Source: Aliivibrio sp. S3MY1 (lineage in GTDB: Bacteria > Pseudomonadota > Gammaproteobacteria > Enterobacterales > Vibrionaceae). Taken from it: a DNA stretch of 64,000 nt. The position numbers and the translations under genes are program-made. The DNA is taken from assembly GCF_028765575.1 (NCBI RefSeq), contig NZ_JARACO010000003.1, positions 62,001 through 126,000 on the forward strand, written 5' to 3'. This document shows positions 8,451 to 18,718 of this stretch, piece after piece; positions within the stretch are counted from its first letter, which is position 1; every line of letters starts with the position of its first letter. The notes beneath the pieces were generated by a model. It saw only the letters and a list, made by a program, of their open reading frames with translations. It made no database searches and was not told where the DNA came from.

Positions 8451-9640
8451 TAGATCTCTCCCTTTTCTTTTAGAATGTCATGAACAGTGAAGATGTCTTT
8501 GTCACCACGGCCTGATAGGTTAACAACTAACAACTGTTCTTTTTCTGGTTCAGCATGCGCTAATTGAAGTGCATAAGCCAGAGCGTGAGACGATTCTAAT
8601 GCAGGAATAATCCCTTCGCCTTTTGCTAAGGTTTGGAATGCTTCTAGTGCTTCATCATCGGTAACGGATCCATATTCAGCACGACCAATGGCATTTAAAT
8701 GCGCGTGTTGTGGACCAACCGATGGGAAATCAAGCCCAGCAGATACAGAGTAAGATTCTTCAATTTGACCATGTTCATCTTGCATCAATGGTGCTTTCAT
8801 ACCAAAGAAGATACCCGTTTTACCATGCTTAAGTGGCGCGCCATGTTGGTCGGTATCAATGCCTTTACCTGCGGGTTCTACACCAATTAATTTCACATCT
8901 TCTTCTTCAATGAAATCAGCAAACATACCAATCGCGTTTGAACCGCCACCTACACAAGCAATCACCGCATCAGGAAGACGGCCTTCACGAGCAAGGATCT
9001 GCATTTTTGTTTCTTCGCCAATCATTCGTTGGAAATCACGAACAATGGTTGGGAATGGGTGAGGGCCCGCGGCTGTCCCTAATAGGTAATGCGCAGTTTC
9101 ATAAGTTGCAGACCAGTCACGTAGTGCTTCATTACACGCATCTTTTAGCGTTGATGAACCTGAATGAACAGGGATCACTGTTGCACCCATTAACTCCATT
9201 CGGAATACATTTGGGCTTTGACGTTCAATATCTTTAGCGCCCATGTAAACACGACACTTTAAGCCAAGCAGAGCACAAGCAAGCGCAGTTGCAACGCCGT
9301 GTTGACCTGCTCCCGTTTCAGCAATGATCTCTTCTTTACCCATGCGTTTTGCAAGTAGTGCTTGACCTAATACTTGGTTGGTCTTGTGAGCGCCGCCGTG
9401 CAGTAAATCTTCACGCTTTAGGTACAGTTTCGTTTTAGTGCCCTTGGTTAGGTTACGACAAAGCGTAAGTGCGGTAGGACGGCCTGCGTATTCTTGCAGT
9501 AACGTCATAAACTCAGCGCGGAAATCGTCATCTGCTTGTGCATCAATAAACGCTTGCTCAAGTTGGTCCAATGCAGGTACTAAAATTTGTGGAACGTATT
9601 GACCACCATATTCACCGAAGTAGGCATCTAATTTTGCCAT
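8450..9640 (-). CDS. trpB: Tryptophan synthase beta subunit
   Basis: A 396-residue PLP enzyme that joins indole and serine to give tryptophan. The Schiff-base lysine is Lys86 in GGAHKTNQ, and the glycine-rich phosphate loop [10 protein letters not shown] is intact. Length is normal. It overlaps trpA by one base and follows trpCF after about 10 bases. Confidence 0.98.
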   Translation of the reverse strand: MAKLDAYFGEYGGQYVPQILVPALDQLEQAFIDAQADDDFRAEFMTLLQEYAGRPTALTLCRNLTKGTKTKLYLKREDLLHGGAHKTNQVLGQALLAKRMGKEEIIAETGAGQHGVATALACALLGLKCRVYMGAKDIERQSPNVFRMELMGATVIPVHSGSSTLKDACNEALRDWSATYETAHYLLGTAAGPHPFPTIVRDFQRMIGEETKMQILAREGRLPDAVIACVGGGSNAIGMFADFIEEEDVKLIGVEPAGKGIDTDQHGAPLKHGKTGIFFGMKAPLMQDEHGQIEESYSVSAGLDFPSVGPQHAHLNAIGRAEYGSVTDDEALEAFQTLAKGEGIIPALESSHALAYALQLAHAEPEKEQLLVVNLSGRGDKDIFTVHDILKEKGEI

Positions 9641-9650
9641 GATATTTTCC

Positions 9651-11063
9651 TTAATAATCTCGTAATGCGCTAAATACGGCGCGTAATTTTTTGTGATCTT
9701 TTTTACCAGGTGCCGATTCGACCCCAGAGTTGAAATCTAACCCGTAGCAGCCAAGTTGCGCAGCTTGTTTGGTATTTTCTAGTGATAAGCCACCAGCTAA
9801 CATAATGTCGTTATGTGGCAGTTTGCTCCAATCAAAACTAACGCCAGTTCCGCCTTCTTGTGAGCCAACTTTGCAATCTACCAATACCTTATCAGCAAGG
9901 CTTTGAGCAAGGGAAATGCTTTGTGCCTCATCTGACACAGAAATAACATTCCACACTTGGCAACCCGCTGGTAGCAGTTGTTTTAGCTCTGCAATGTAGT
10001 CTTCGCTTTCAGACCCATGTAGCTGAATTACCGCAAGAGAAAGCTCATTCGCTATCTTTGCTACATTTTCTATGCTGCCATTTTGAAACACACCAACGTA
10101 ATTCAATTTTGTCGCTTGAGTAATTGTTTTCGCCATTTCTACTGATACATAACGAGGGGATTTCTCTACAAAGATTAATCCCCCGTATACGGCTCCTGAA
10201 TCATAGACTGCTTTTGCATCTTCAATAGAGGTTAAGCCACACACCTTGTTTTCACCCAAAATAACTTTACGCGCCGCAAGCTCTAGATTGTCTTCTGCCA
10301 TTAATGAACTACCAATTAAAAAGCCTGTAGCGTGTTTTGCTAGATCTTTTACTTGCTGATGGTTATAGATACCAGACTCAGAAATAATGGTTGTGCCTTT
10401 TGGCAGCAGTGGGGCAAGCTCTTTAGTGCGGTTCAAATCGGTGGATAAATCACGTAGATTACGGTTGTTAATGCCGATCACTTGCGCTTTTAATGCGACC
10501 GCTCGGTGTAACTCTTCTTGATTACTGACTTCAGTGAGTACCCCCATGCCAAATGAATGAGCGATTTCTGCAAGCGCTTTGTACTCTTCATCGTTAAGCA
10601 CAGAAAGCATGAGTAGAATCGCATCGGCACCGTAATGGCGAGCTAAATAGACTTGGTATGCATCAATCATAAAATCTTTGCATAGAATAGGCTGATTAAC
10701 TTGGTCACGAATAATGGGTAAGAAATCAAAACTGCCTTGAAAATATTTTTCGTCCGTTAACACAGAAATTACACTGGCGTGCTTGTTGTAGACTGAAGCA
10801 ATGTATTTAAGATCAAAATCTTGGCGAATTAAGCCTTTTGATGGCGATGCTTTTTTGCATTCCAGAATAAATTCGGTTTTGCCTGTTTTTAAGGCTTGGT
10901 AAAAACGGCGATCAGAGTTGGTTAGGCTATTCTTAAAGGTATCAAGAGGCTGTGTTTCTTTGCGCTCATTTATCCAAATCGCTTTATCTTTGACAATTTT
11001 TACTAGCACTTCGGCCATTTGGGTGTTTTCTACTGAGATGTGCTCAGACAATTGGTGTGTCAT
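9651..11063 (-). CDS. trpCF: Bifunctional indole-3-glycerol phosphate synthase / phosphoribosylanthranilate isomerase
   Basis: A 470-residue fusion of two TIM barrels. Residues about 1-260 are the TrpC domain, with [14 protein letters not shown] and [10 protein letters not shown], which closes the indole ring. Residues about 265-470 are the TrpF domain, with [10 protein letters not shown] and DFNSGVES, which isomerises phosphoribosylanthranilate. The fused arrangement is the usual one in Enterobacteria and Vibrio. A ribosome binding site (AGGATAAG) precedes the ATG. The gene is separated from trpD by five bases. Confidence 0.97.
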   Translation of the reverse strand: MTHQLSEHISVENTQMAEVLVKIVKDKAIWINERKETQPLDTFKNSLTNSDRRFYQALKTGKTEFILECKKASPSKGLIRQDFDLKYIASVYNKHASVISVLTDEKYFQGSFDFLPIIRDQVNQPILCKDFMIDAYQVYLARHYGADAILLMLSVLNDEEYKALAEIAHSFGMGVLTEVSNQEELHRAVALKAQVIGINNRNLRDLSTDLNRTKELAPLLPKGTTIISESGIYNHQQVKDLAKHATGFLIGSSLMAEDNLELAARKVILGENKVCGLTSIEDAKAVYDSGAVYGGLIFVEKSPRYVSVEMAKTITQATKLNYVGVFQNGSIENVAKIANELSLAVIQLHGSESEDYIAELKQLLPAGCQVWNVISVSDEAQSISLAQSLADKVLVDCKVGSQEGGTGVSFDWSKLPHNDIMLAGGLSLENTKQAAQLGCYGLDFNSGVESAPGKKDHKKLRAVFSALRDY

Positions 11064-11068
11064 CTTTC

Positions 11069-12076
11069 TTATCCTCGTGCCGCCAGTTGTTGAACTAGCT
11101 CAAATGCTTTACCTGAGTTCATCGCATCAATGGCTTTTTGTGCATTGGCTTTTAAATCTTCATGACCAAACAGGCGCATTAATAGTGAAACGTTAACCGC
11201 AATGGCACCTAATTGAGCGTCGGTTCCTTTACCAGTCAGAATATCGGTAATAATCGCTCTGTTTTCTTCTGGCTCTCCGCCTTTAATTTCGTCAAGCGGA
11301 TAAGTGTCTAAACCAAAATCTTCAGGCGTTAATGTGTATTCTTTGATTTTACCATCAATAATTTCAGCGACGGTGGTTGGGCCATGAATCGCGACTTCAT
11401 CTAAACCTGACCCAAAGACAACGGCTGCGCGTTTCATTCCCATATTCACCATGGTTTCTGCGATAGGGCGAACCAGAGACTCATCGTATACCCCCATTAA
11501 TTCAATATTTGGGCGAGCAGGATTGATTAATGGACCAAGGATATTAAAAATGGTACGTGTTTTCATGGTTTGACGAATTGGCATCGCGTGTCGAACCCCA
11601 CCGTGATAATGAGGTGCAAATAAGAAGGCAACACCTAAGTCATCGACTGCTTTTCGTGTGTCTTTTGCTGACATGGCTAAATTAATACCAAATGAATCTA
11701 ATAAGTCTGAAGATCCTGATTTACTTGATACACCACGGTTGCCGTGTTTTGCGATTTTAAGACCACATGCTGCAGCAACAAATGCGGCAGTGGTGGAGAT
11801 ATTTATCGTATTTGAACCGTCACCACCTGTACCAACAATGTCGGCGAAATCGTAATCAGGGCGAGGGAATTCATTGGCATTATCAAGCAGGGCTTTTGCT
11901 GCGCCTGCAATTTCGTTTGGTGTTTCCCCTTTGATTTTTAAACAGGTTAGGGCGGCGGTAAGTAGAATAGGCTCTAACTCGCCTTTAATGATGGCATCAA
12001 AAAGAACTTGGCTTTCTGTTTCTGAAAGCGAATGTTGGTCATACAATTTAGTGAAGATGGCTTCAATTGGAGTCAT
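11069..12076 (-). CDS. trpD: Anthranilate phosphoribosyltransferase
   Basis: A 335-residue enzyme transferring the phosphoribosyl group of PRPP to anthranilate. The PRPP-binding motif GTGGDGSNTINIST and the KHGNRGVSSKSGSSD segment are complete, as is NILGPLINPARP near residue 180. It is the unfused TrpD form: the glutamine amidotransferase is a separate gene (trpG) directly upstream, unlike the enteric TrpGD fusion. Confidence 0.98.
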   Translation of the reverse strand: MTPIEAIFTKLYDQHSLSETESQVLFDAIIKGELEPILLTAALTCLKIKGETPNEIAGAAKALLDNANEFPRPDYDFADIVGTGGDGSNTINISTTAAFVAAACGLKIAKHGNRGVSSKSGSSDLLDSFGINLAMSAKDTRKAVDDLGVAFLFAPHYHGGVRHAMPIRQTMKTRTIFNILGPLINPARPNIELMGVYDESLVRPIAETMVNMGMKRAAVVFGSGLDEVAIHGPTTVAEIIDGKIKEYTLTPEDFGLDTYPLDEIKGGEPEENRAIITDILTGKGTDAQLGAIAVNVSLLMRLFGHEDLKANAQKAIDAMNSGKAFELVQQLAARG

Positions 12077-12086
12077 GAGAATATCC

Positions 12087-12695
12087 TTATTCTTTATTAT
12101 CTGAATGGCTTGAATCTAAATTTAAAGCCCAGTTTAATGTATTAATTAGCAGCTCAGCGCCTTGCGTCGTTAAAATGGATTCAGGATGAAATTGGAATCC
12201 ACACACCTTATCTTCTTCCTGAATAACTGCCATGACTAAATCATTAACAGTTGCGGTAACAGTGAGTTGCTTTGTCACTTTTGTTGCGACTAAAGAGTGG
12301 TAACGAGCAATAGAGAGTGGATTTGGTAACCCACTAAAAATTGCGTGTTGGTTATGGCTCATCATCGCCGATTTACCATGAACGATTTCACCCGCACCGG
12401 CAACTGTCCCGTCATACGCTTCTACAATCGCTTGGTGGCCAAGACAAATCCCAATCATAGGTACTTTGCCTTTTAAACGTTGAATGACGTCAGGCATACA
12501 GCCTGCCTCGGATGGCGCGCCAGGCCCTGGAGATAACACAACCACGGGGTTTTCTAGTTTATTTACCGCCTTTTCAAAAGCGCTTGCAGACAAACTATTT
12601 CGGTAAATAGTGACTGGGTAACCAAGAGAGCGAAATTGATCAACCAAGTTATAAGTAAAGGAGTCGAAATTATCGAGCAATACAATATGAGCCAT
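12087..12695 (-). CDS. trpG: Anthranilate synthase glutamine amidotransferase subunit
   Basis: A 202-residue class I glutamine amidotransferase that supplies ammonia to TrpE. Cys84 in GICLGHQ is the nucleophile, and the FHPES motif carries the catalytic His-Glu pair. It overlaps the trpE stop by one base, which suggests translational coupling for equal subunit amounts. Confidence 0.97.
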   Translation of the reverse strand: MAHIVLLDNFDSFTYNLVDQFRSLGYPVTIYRNSLSASAFEKAVNKLENPVVVLSPGPGAPSEAGCMPDVIQRLKGKVPMIGICLGHQAIVEAYDGTVAGAGEIVHGKSAMMSHNQHAIFSGLPNPLSIARYHSLVATKVTKQLTVTATVNDLVMAVIQEEDKVCGFQFHPESILTTQGAELLINTLNWALNLDSSHSDNKE

Positions 12696-14281
12696 TAGTT
12701 TTTCTCCTTGATGTTTGTTGGTTGAGCTAAGTGCGCTTTTTGAATCGCAGAGATCACCGCTTGGGCTTTACCTCGTGTTTCATCCGCTTCAGCTTGTGGT
12801 TCTGAGTCATAAACCACACCAGCTCCGGCTTGAACTTGAGCGATACCATCTTCAACATAGGCTGAGCGAATAACAATACACGTATCCATGTTGCCATCGC
12901 CTGTTAAATAACCCACCGCGCCACCATAAGTGCCTCGGCGTGTTTTTTCTACATCACGAATGAGCTGCATTGCACGAATTTTTGGTGCGCCAGTTAATGT
13001 CCCCATATTCATGCATGCTTGGTAAGCATGAAGGGCATCAAGATCGCCACGCAGTTGACCAACCACACGAGAAACAAGGTGCATGACATGACTGTAGCGG
13101 TCTACTTTTAATAAATCAGCCACATAACGAGTGCCGGCTTCTGAAATACGGGCCACATCATTACGAGCTAAGTCAACCAACATCATGTGTTCTGCGTTTT
13201 CTTTAGTATCACAGCGCAGTTCTAATTCAATGCGGCTGTCTAAATCATGGTTAATAGAACCATCGCTGTTTTTTCCGCGCTGACGAGTACCTGCAATTGG
13301 GTAAATCTCAACTTGGTTGGTTTCTTTGCCGTATTTCAATGCAGATTCTGGCGATGCACCAAACAGGGTGAAATCACGATCTTGCAGATAAAACATATAA
13401 GGGCTTGGATTGCCGATTTTGAGTTCACGATAAGCCGCTAAGGGAGCAGGGCATGGCAAAGTAAAACGTCGAGAAGGAACAACTTGGAAAATATCACCTT
13501 TAATTACAAATTCTTTTAAATTTAATACGGTTTGACAGAAATCTTCATCAGACACACTTGGAATGGCGTCACAGTTTTCTAGCGTAGGTGCGCTGGGCAC
13601 GGTATGTGGCTCTGAGCAAAATTCTTTAATTTCAGCAAGTCGAGCAGAAACACTGGTTTTGATGGTCTCACCAGCATTAAACAGTGAACCCTGAAGTACC
13701 GAAGACTCGGTTTGGTGATCGATGACCAAAAGTGATTCGGCAACATAAAACACATAGTCAGGACACTTATTGGTTGTTTCTGCATTACCAAGGTTTTCAA
13801 AATTCGCGACTAAGTCATAAGCAAATAGCCCACCTAAAAAGAGCGCATTAGAGGGCAATCCAGTTACATCAAAGTGATTCTGAATAAAACGCAGAGCATC
13901 AAAAGAAGAAAGCTCACGTAAACGACTGTCTTCATCCAGATCTTGATTAATATTTGGGAACTGTAATGTCAGTATGGAGTTAGAAGAAAGGGTAATAAGA
14001 GAAATAGGAATAGATTGAGCTAAGGAGTGTAATAAGGATTCTCCATTTGCTGTTAACGCTTCTAGTGTCACTTCTTTATCAAAACAATGAATTCGTACCG
14101 CCGCATCAATCAGCATTAAGCTTATGATATTTTGTTTTGAATTAACTTCAGCCCCTTCGAGTAATAGACTCATCTCTTTATTTTCACATAGAGTGGCATA
14201 AAGTTGGGTTGGATCAGAGACGTATGGAACGTCAAGGGAAAGCACTTCTAGTTGACCATCATTGGACATTACTGACTGCAT
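12695..14281 (-). CDS. trpE: Anthranilate synthase component I
   Basis: About 528 residues. It converts chorismate plus ammonia to anthranilate as the first committed step of tryptophan synthesis. The chorismate-binding blocks IAGTRQRG, HMMLVDLARND and GTLTGAPKIRAM are intact. I place the start at the ATG at 14281 because it has a near-consensus ribosome binding site (AGGGAGG, five bases upstream). The frame stays open upstream to a GTG at 14362 and an ATG at 14335, but neither fits as well and both extend into leader RNA. The feedback LLES-like segment (SLLLEGAEV) near the N-terminus suggests tryptophan inhibition. Expression is controlled by the operator, leader and attenuator described upstream. 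Confidence 0.95.
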   Translation of the reverse strand: MQSVMSNDGQLEVLSLDVPYVSDPTQLYATLCENKEMSLLLEGAEVNSKQNIISLMLIDAAVRIHCFDKEVTLEALTANGESLLHSLAQSIPISLITLSSNSILTLQFPNINQDLDEDSRLRELSSFDALRFIQNHFDVTGLPSNALFLGGLFAYDLVANFENLGNAETTNKCPDYVFYVAESLLVIDHQTESSVLQGSLFNAGETIKTSVSARLAEIKEFCSEPHTVPSAPTLENCDAIPSVSDEDFCQTVLNLKEFVIKGDIFQVVPSRRFTLPCPAPLAAYRELKIGNPSPYMFYLQDRDFTLFGASPESALKYGKETNQVEIYPIAGTRQRGKNSDGSINHDLDSRIELELRCDTKENAEHMMLVDLARNDVARISEAGTRYVADLLKVDRYSHVMHLVSRVVGQLRGDLDALHAYQACMNMGTLTGAPKIRAMQLIRDVEKTRRGTYGGAVGYLTGDGNMDTCIVIRSAYVEDGIAQVQAGAGVVYDSEPQAEADETRGKAQAVISAIQKAHLAQPTNIKEKN

Positions 14282-14454
14282 TTCAGCCTCCCTGCTAATG
14301 CGTTGAATTGATGTTAAATTTTTATTAGTTTTCATAGTCGCATATTTCACTTTTGTTGCCACTCTTTTCTTAAAACTTGTGAGGGCTGAATGACTGACTG
14401 TTTAGATTTTCATCTATTATTAGTTTACTTATTGGTCGTGCTTAAGGCATAAAA

Positions 14455-14475
14455 AAACCCGCTAGATGGCGGGTA
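14455..14475 (-). terminator. trp attenuator terminator (3:4 hairpin)
   Basis: Stem CCCGC/GCGGG with a six-base loop, followed on the minus strand by seven U's. Segment 3 (TACCCG on the transcript, plus 14470-14475) can instead pair with CGGGTA (plus 14512-14517) overlapping the end of trpL, giving the antiterminator. A 1:2 hairpin CACTAC/GTAGTG (plus 14509-14525) competes. This is a complete ribosome-mediated attenuator. Confidence 0.9.
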
Positions 14476-14510
14476 AGGTTTTTATGTCAAATTAACTAAG
14501 CACAAAAACA

Positions 14511-14588
14511 CTACCCGAAGTAGTGCCACCAACGTTTAGTCATCACGCTAGTTTTTAAGAATGCTTGTTGTTTGCTAAGCTGTGACAT
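14511..14588 (-). CDS. trpL: trp operon leader peptide
   Basis: A 25-codon ORF starting ATG TCA CAG with an AGGT ribosome binding site eight bases upstream, ending KRWWHYFG then TAG. The tandem Trp codons (TGG TGG) lie five codons before the stop, at the base of the 1:2 hairpin. Ribosome stalling there under tryptophan starvation frees segment 2 to form the antiterminator. It is too short for ordinary ORF calling. Confidence 0.93.
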   Translation of the reverse strand: MSQLSKQQAFLKTSVMTKRWWHYFG

Positions 14589-14649
14589 AAAGTACCTACT
14601 ATTAAAACAAAGATAATATCAATTATTTATTGAGAAAGCGTTTAACTGT

Positions 14650-14683
14650 GTACCAGTAAACTAGTACGCGAGATGGAAGTCAA
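14650..14683 (-). promoter_or_regulatory. trp promoter and TrpR operator
   Basis: The minus strand reads TTGACT (-35, plus 14678-14683), a 17-bp spacer and TTTACT (-10, plus 14655-14660). Overlapping the -10 is a near-perfect palindrome, GTACTAGTTTACTGGTAC (plus 14650-14667), which closely matches the enteric trp operator core. TrpR-tryptophan should repress here. The divergent rnm gene starts only about nine bases beyond the -35. Confidence 0.88.
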
Positions 14684-14691
14684 GAATTATT

Positions 14692-15537
14692 ATGAAAATA
14701 GACCTACATAGTCACACAACTGCGTCGGATGGACGTATGTCTCCTGCTGAATTAGTAGAAAGAGCGGTTACTTTTGATGTGAAGGTGCTTGCTATCACCG
14801 ATCACGATACCGTTGCAGGCTTAGCAGAAGCTCACCAAACGATTAAAGAAAAAGCATTACCAGTGCATTTAATTGATGGTATTGAAATTTCTACATTATG
14901 GAGCAACAAGGATATTCATGTTGTTGGCCTTAATGTTGACGTTAATCACCCTGAATTAATTGCATTGATAGAAGAACAAGCGCAACGTAGAGACTCAAGA
15001 GCACGAAAAATGGCTGAGCGTCTTGAGAAAGCCGGTTATGTGGGAGCATTTGAAGGTGCGGTGGCTCTTGCTAATGGCGGATCATTAACACGAGCGCATT
15101 TTGGCAAGTGGTTAGTTGACCAAGGTCACGCAAAAACGATGCAAGCGGTATTTAAAAAGTTCTTAACACGCAATAACATAGGGTATGTTCCACCGGATTG
15201 GTGCTCAATCGAAGAAGCCGTTAAAGTGATTCATAATGCGGGAGGAACGGCAGTATTAGCTCATCCTGGGCGTTATAATTTAACAGCAAAGTGGATTAAA
15301 CGACTATTAATTGCTTTTGTTGAAGCAAAAGGGGACGCAATGGAAGTTGCTCTACCTCAGCAAGGCGTACAAGAGCGACGAGTGCTAGCAAACTATGCAA
15401 TTGATTATGAATTACAAGCGTCACAAGGTTCAGATTTCCATTATCCGTCCCCTTGGACTGAGCTTGGAAGAAATTTATGGCTACCTGAAGGGGTAGTTCC
15501 AGTATGGCAAGAATGGGATTTACCAACATTTGAGTAG
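14692..15537 (+). CDS. rnm: RNase AM / PHP-family phosphoesterase (YciV, TrpH)
   Basis: A 281-residue PHP-domain hydrolase. Metal-binding motifs are present: [11 protein letters not shown] at the start, [10 protein letters not shown] near residue 40, GIEIST near 65, AHPGRY near 190 and the final GSDFH. The family hydrolyses 3',5'-nucleoside bisphosphates and trims 5' ends of RNA (including 23S rRNA in E. coli). It lies divergently from trp, the conserved location that gave the old name trpH, and is followed by yciO. Confidence 0.93.
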   Translation: MKIDLHSHTTASDGRMSPAELVERAVTFDVKVLAITDHDTVAGLAEAHQTIKEKALPVHLIDGIEISTLWSNKDIHVVGLNVDVNHPELIALIEEQAQRRDSRARKMAERLEKAGYVGAFEGAVALANGGSLTRAHFGKWLVDQGHAKTMQAVFKKFLTRNNIGYVPPDWCSIEEAVKVIHNAGGTAVLAHPGRYNLTAKWIKRLLIAFVEAKGDAMEVALPQQGVQERRVLANYAIDYELQASQGSDFHYPSPWTELGRNLWLPEGVVPVWQEWDLPTFE

Positions 15538-15583
15538 GCTTAATCCTTAAATAATAACAATGACCTGCTAGGCAGGAGGAATA

Positions 15584-16204
15584 ATGAGCCAATTTTTTTA
15601 TGTACATCCAGATAATCCACAAGCCCGCTTAATTAGCCAAGCGGTTGCTATCATTCGTGATGGTGGGGTGGTTATTTATCCAACCGATTCAGGCTATGCA
15701 TTAGGTTGCCAGCTTGAGAATAAACAAGCATTAGAACGTATCTGTCAGATCCGTCGTTTAGACGATAAACATAACTTTACGTTGTTATGCCGCGATCTGT
15801 CTGAGCTTTCAATTTATGCTCGTGTTGATAACAGTGTTTTCCGTTTATTGAAAAATAATACGCCAGGTGCGTACACATTTATCTTTAAAGGCACTAAAGA
15901 AGTCCCTCGCCGTCTAATGAATCCAAAACGTAAGACAATTGGTATGCGTGTGCCGGACAATAAAATTGCGTTAGATCTGCTCGAAGCATTAGGGGAGCCG
16001 CTAATGTCGACAACCTTAATCTTACCGGGTAACGAGGTGGCTGAGTCTGATCCAGAAGCGATTCGTGATCAACTTGAGCATGCGGTGGATTTGATTATGA
16101 ATGGTGGTTACTTAGGTGAACAACCAACAACGGTTGTTGATTTTAGTGATGATGAAATCAATGTGGTTCGTATTGGTGCCGGTGATCCTACTCCGTTTCA
16201 ATAA
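15584..16204 (+). CDS. yciO: Sua5/YciO/YrdC family protein YciO
   Basis: A 206-residue YrdC-like domain protein related to threonylcarbamoyl-AMP synthase, which acts in tRNA t6A formation. It has the family's YPTDSGYALGC near residue 30, KRKTIGMRVPD near 120 and STTLILPG near 145. YciO is a paralogue of TsaC/Sua5 with weaker activity; its exact cellular role is unsettled. A strong ribosome binding site (AGGAGGAATA) precedes the ATG. It is co-directional with rnm, 46 bases downstream. Confidence 0.92.
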   Translation: MSQFFYVHPDNPQARLISQAVAIIRDGGVVIYPTDSGYALGCQLENKQALERICQIRRLDDKHNFTLLCRDLSELSIYARVDNSVFRLLKNNTPGAYTFIFKGTKEVPRRLMNPKRKTIGMRVPDNKIALDLLEALGEPLMSTTLILPGNEVAESDPEAIRDQLEHAVDLIMNGGYLGEQPTTVVDFSDDEINVVRIGAGDPTPFQ

Positions 16205-16224
16205 TTAGAAAAAACAGAGTGTTT

Positions 16225-16250
16225 AAATAGCCAGCAGTGTCTGGCTATTT
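16225..16250. terminator. Bidirectional terminator between yciO and ainR copy 2
   Basis: Ten-bp inverted repeat AAATAGCCAG/CTGGCTATTT with a six-base loop and T-rich flank. It serves the convergent yciO and ainR2 genes and includes the ainR2 stop codon. Confidence 0.8.
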
Positions 16251-18701
16251 TTTTATCCATTTTTCGAGAGTGTGCAGTAATTGTGGTTTAACTATTGGTT
16301 TGGTTAAATAATCATCCATTACTGATGTGATGTTTACTATCTCTTCATGACTCGATTCACCAGTTAGAGCGATGATGGGAATGGATGGGTGAGTCGCTTT
16401 AATTGCTGCAGCCGCTTCAGCGCCATTCATCACAGGCATTCGGGAATCCATGAAGATCAGGTCAATATGGATTTTACTCACAATTTGAACCGCTTCAGAT
16501 CCGTTTTCGGCTTGAATAATAGTGAGATGCTCATTGGCAATGAAAGTTTGTATTAACATTCGTTGTACTTTTTTATCATCAACAATCAGTATTGTTTTTT
16601 CCGAGTTATTGTTTGCAATATTCATTTCTAATGTGATGTCTTGCTGCACTTGTCGAGGCTGAATTATTGGCTGTTTATCATTACTAACTTTAGGAAAACT
16701 CAGAACGAATTCAGTAAATTCCCCTTTTTTTGAATAGCAGGCAATATTTCCACCAAAGGAGTGCATAACTCTTAGGCAATAAGATAGCCCTAAACCAGTG
16801 CCTCCTTTCTTATTATGAGTAAAAAAGTCATCAAAGATATTTGGTAATATATTTGCATCAATTCCAGGACCAGTATCCTTAAAGATTAAAGAATTGGTTG
16901 TATTCCCTTTAGTTAACTGTATTGATATTTTACAGTCTGAGTCATCAAAATAATGAATGGAGTTACGTAATAAGTTAAAGAGGATAAAACCAAATAAAGT
17001 ATCGTTAACATGTATGGTGAAATCATCGCTTAGATTAACGTTAATACGGTTACGAATCTTTTCTGAGTCAAAAGCATATTCATTTATAAACTGATTGGTT
17101 AATTCTGAAATTGAATAATAGTTAAATAAATGTGGGTTTATTTCTGAACCTTTACTTTCATTGAGAATGATATCAATGAGTTGGGCGCCACGTTGGATCG
17201 CCAATTGGCCTTTTTGTAATTCATTCTTGATCGTTGTTTCGTTTGAATGCGCGCCAATACGTTCAAAGTGGTACTGGAGTTGTGATAAAGGGTTACGCAT
17301 CTCATGGGCGATAGAGTTTGCAAGAGCTTGAGACTGGCGTACTTTACGTTCATTTTCAATATACCCTTGAACTTTAGTTAATACCCACTGTACAGCGGTA
17401 ATCTCTTCATTAGAAAAAGTGGATCCATCTTGTTTGTTTGCAGAGATAAGTAAATGAGAAATCAGCTTATTTTTTCCAAAAACAGGCAGTATTAAGGCTG
17501 TTTTATGGGAATCCATCTCTTTTTGGATTTGATGCAGCTCAGAATGATTTGATTCTGGAGCATAATGAATTTGATAATCTAACTCATCCTTCACCAATGC
17601 CGAATTTGATCGGTTCAAATGTGGTATGAAGATATTGTAGTTTGTGTTTTTACCGACTAAGAGCAGATCATCTTGTGGTGTTCCAAGCAGAGAAGCCAAT
17701 TTCTCGATAGCATGTTGAGTTGAATATTTAAATTCATCCGCTATTTCATATATTTTATCGACCGGTGTTTTTTTATCTTTATAGATTAATAAGCTAGAGA
17801 GCACTTTAGCTTTTGAAAGTATTTTATTCCAAAACAAACCAGTGAGTATTATTAATAAAATACTACTATAGAATAAACCGCTTTCTTGGTGGTTATTATA
17901 GAAATACAGAAAAGGGCTAAGGAAGACGATTAAGGTCATCGTATAGGATGCTACCCAAAAAGAGATATAACGTAAGCTGTATAAGCGATGATAAAGTAAG
18001 GTATAACCAATTAAAACGGCTTCTGTGACAGAAAGAACGGGTGGTATCCAAGCAAATGAAAAGTCGTGCCATACCGTCGGTATTATTATTTGAGAAATAA
18101 TAGTGGAAGACATAAAGATTAAAATACCAAACAATAAGTAAGTCGATTTTTCTTTATTCAGTTTTATTTTACTTTTTCTTAATTTTGAAAAGTTATAAAT
18201 TATTAAGCCAATAAATACGAAGGCATTAAGAAAAAATAGAGTCGCAAATGGACCGAAATGAATAGTAAAAAGTCCTTTGTCAATAATAGTAACGCCAGTA
18301 ACGGTTAAGTTTGGTATTAGATTGATAGTAAGAGCAAATGTCGTTTCTGCATAAAAAAGAATCACGTGCCAAGTTTTTAATTTTTTGTTTTTCTCTGTTG
18401 ATACCAGTCGACAGGAAAATAAGAAGGCAAAACTAAATGCAAAATATGAGCTTAAGTTAGCAAGTAGAGCTACTTTTATCGCGGTACTCTCAGTAAATGT
18501 AACTAATAGATTAGATTGAAAATAGTAATTAGTCAAAATCCAAAGAATGATAAAAATAGAATAGGCAATATATGGATGATAAATTTTAGGGTCAACTTCC
18601 ATCCGATCTTTAAATAAAGAGCGAATAAAGTAGGCCACCCATAATAAGATAAAGACGGCAATAAACAGTAATAAATTATCTTTTGGGAGGCCACTTAACA
18701 T
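16245..18701 (-). CDS. ainR: AinR/LuxN-type hybrid sensor kinase, copy 2
   Basis: An 818-residue quorum-sensing receptor kinase. The N-terminal 300 or so residues hold seven to nine membrane segments, the HSL-sensing part in the LuxN family. A linker follows, then a histidine kinase with phosphoacceptor His466 in SIAHEMRNPL, an N-box (NLLRNSIHYF) and glycine-rich DTGPGID and GTGLGLSY. A C-terminal receiver has phosphoacceptor Asp752 (DSRMPVMNG) and a conserved Lys in LTKP. Signal flows to a phosphotransfer protein elsewhere (LuxU in this group). It is the same length as copy 1 at 20045-22501 and closely similar in the kinase, less so in the membrane part. It starts 17 bases after ainS copy 2. 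Confidence 0.85.
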   Translation of the reverse strand: MLSGLPKDNLLLFIAVFILLWVAYFIRSLFKDRMEVDPKIYHPYIAYSIFIILWILTNYYFQSNLLVTFTESTAIKVALLANLSSYFAFSFAFLFSCRLVSTEKNKKLKTWHVILFYAETTFALTINLIPNLTVTGVTIIDKGLFTIHFGPFATLFFLNAFVFIGLIIYNFSKLRKSKIKLNKEKSTYLLFGILIFMSSTIISQIIIPTVWHDFSFAWIPPVLSVTEAVLIGYTLLYHRLYSLRYISFWVASYTMTLIVFLSPFLYFYNNHQESGLFYSSILLIILTGLFWNKILSKAKVLSSLLIYKDKKTPVDKIYEIADEFKYSTQHAIEKLASLLGTPQDDLLLVGKNTNYNIFIPHLNRSNSALVKDELDYQIHYAPESNHSELHQIQKEMDSHKTALILPVFGKNKLISHLLISANKQDGSTFSNEEITAVQWVLTKVQGYIENERKVRQSQALANSIAHEMRNPLSQLQYHFERIGAHSNETTIKNELQKGQLAIQRGAQLIDIILNESKGSEINPHLFNYYSISELTNQFINEYAFDSEKIRNRINVNLSDDFTIHVNDTLFGFILFNLLRNSIHYFDDSDCKISIQLTKGNTTNSLIFKDTGPGIDANILPNIFDDFFTHNKKGGTGLGLSYCLRVMHSFGGNIACYSKKGEFTEFVLSFPKVSNDKQPIIQPRQVQQDITLEMNIANNNSEKTILIVDDKKVQRMLIQTFIANEHLTIIQAENGSEAVQIVSKIHIDLIFMDSRMPVMNGAEAAAAIKATHPSIPIIALTGESSHEEIVNITSVMDDYLTKPIVKPQLLHTLEKWIKK

Positions 18702-18718
18702 CTATAACAAACTCATCA

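Noticed and set aside
8859-9237. Overlapping plus-strand frames opposite trpB
   Set aside because: Shadows of the trpB coding strand; none has a recognisable domain or start signal.
12695-14362. trpE starting at the GTG at 14362
   Set aside because: The ATG at 14281 has a near-perfect ribosome binding site and fits the family; the extension lies in leader RNA.
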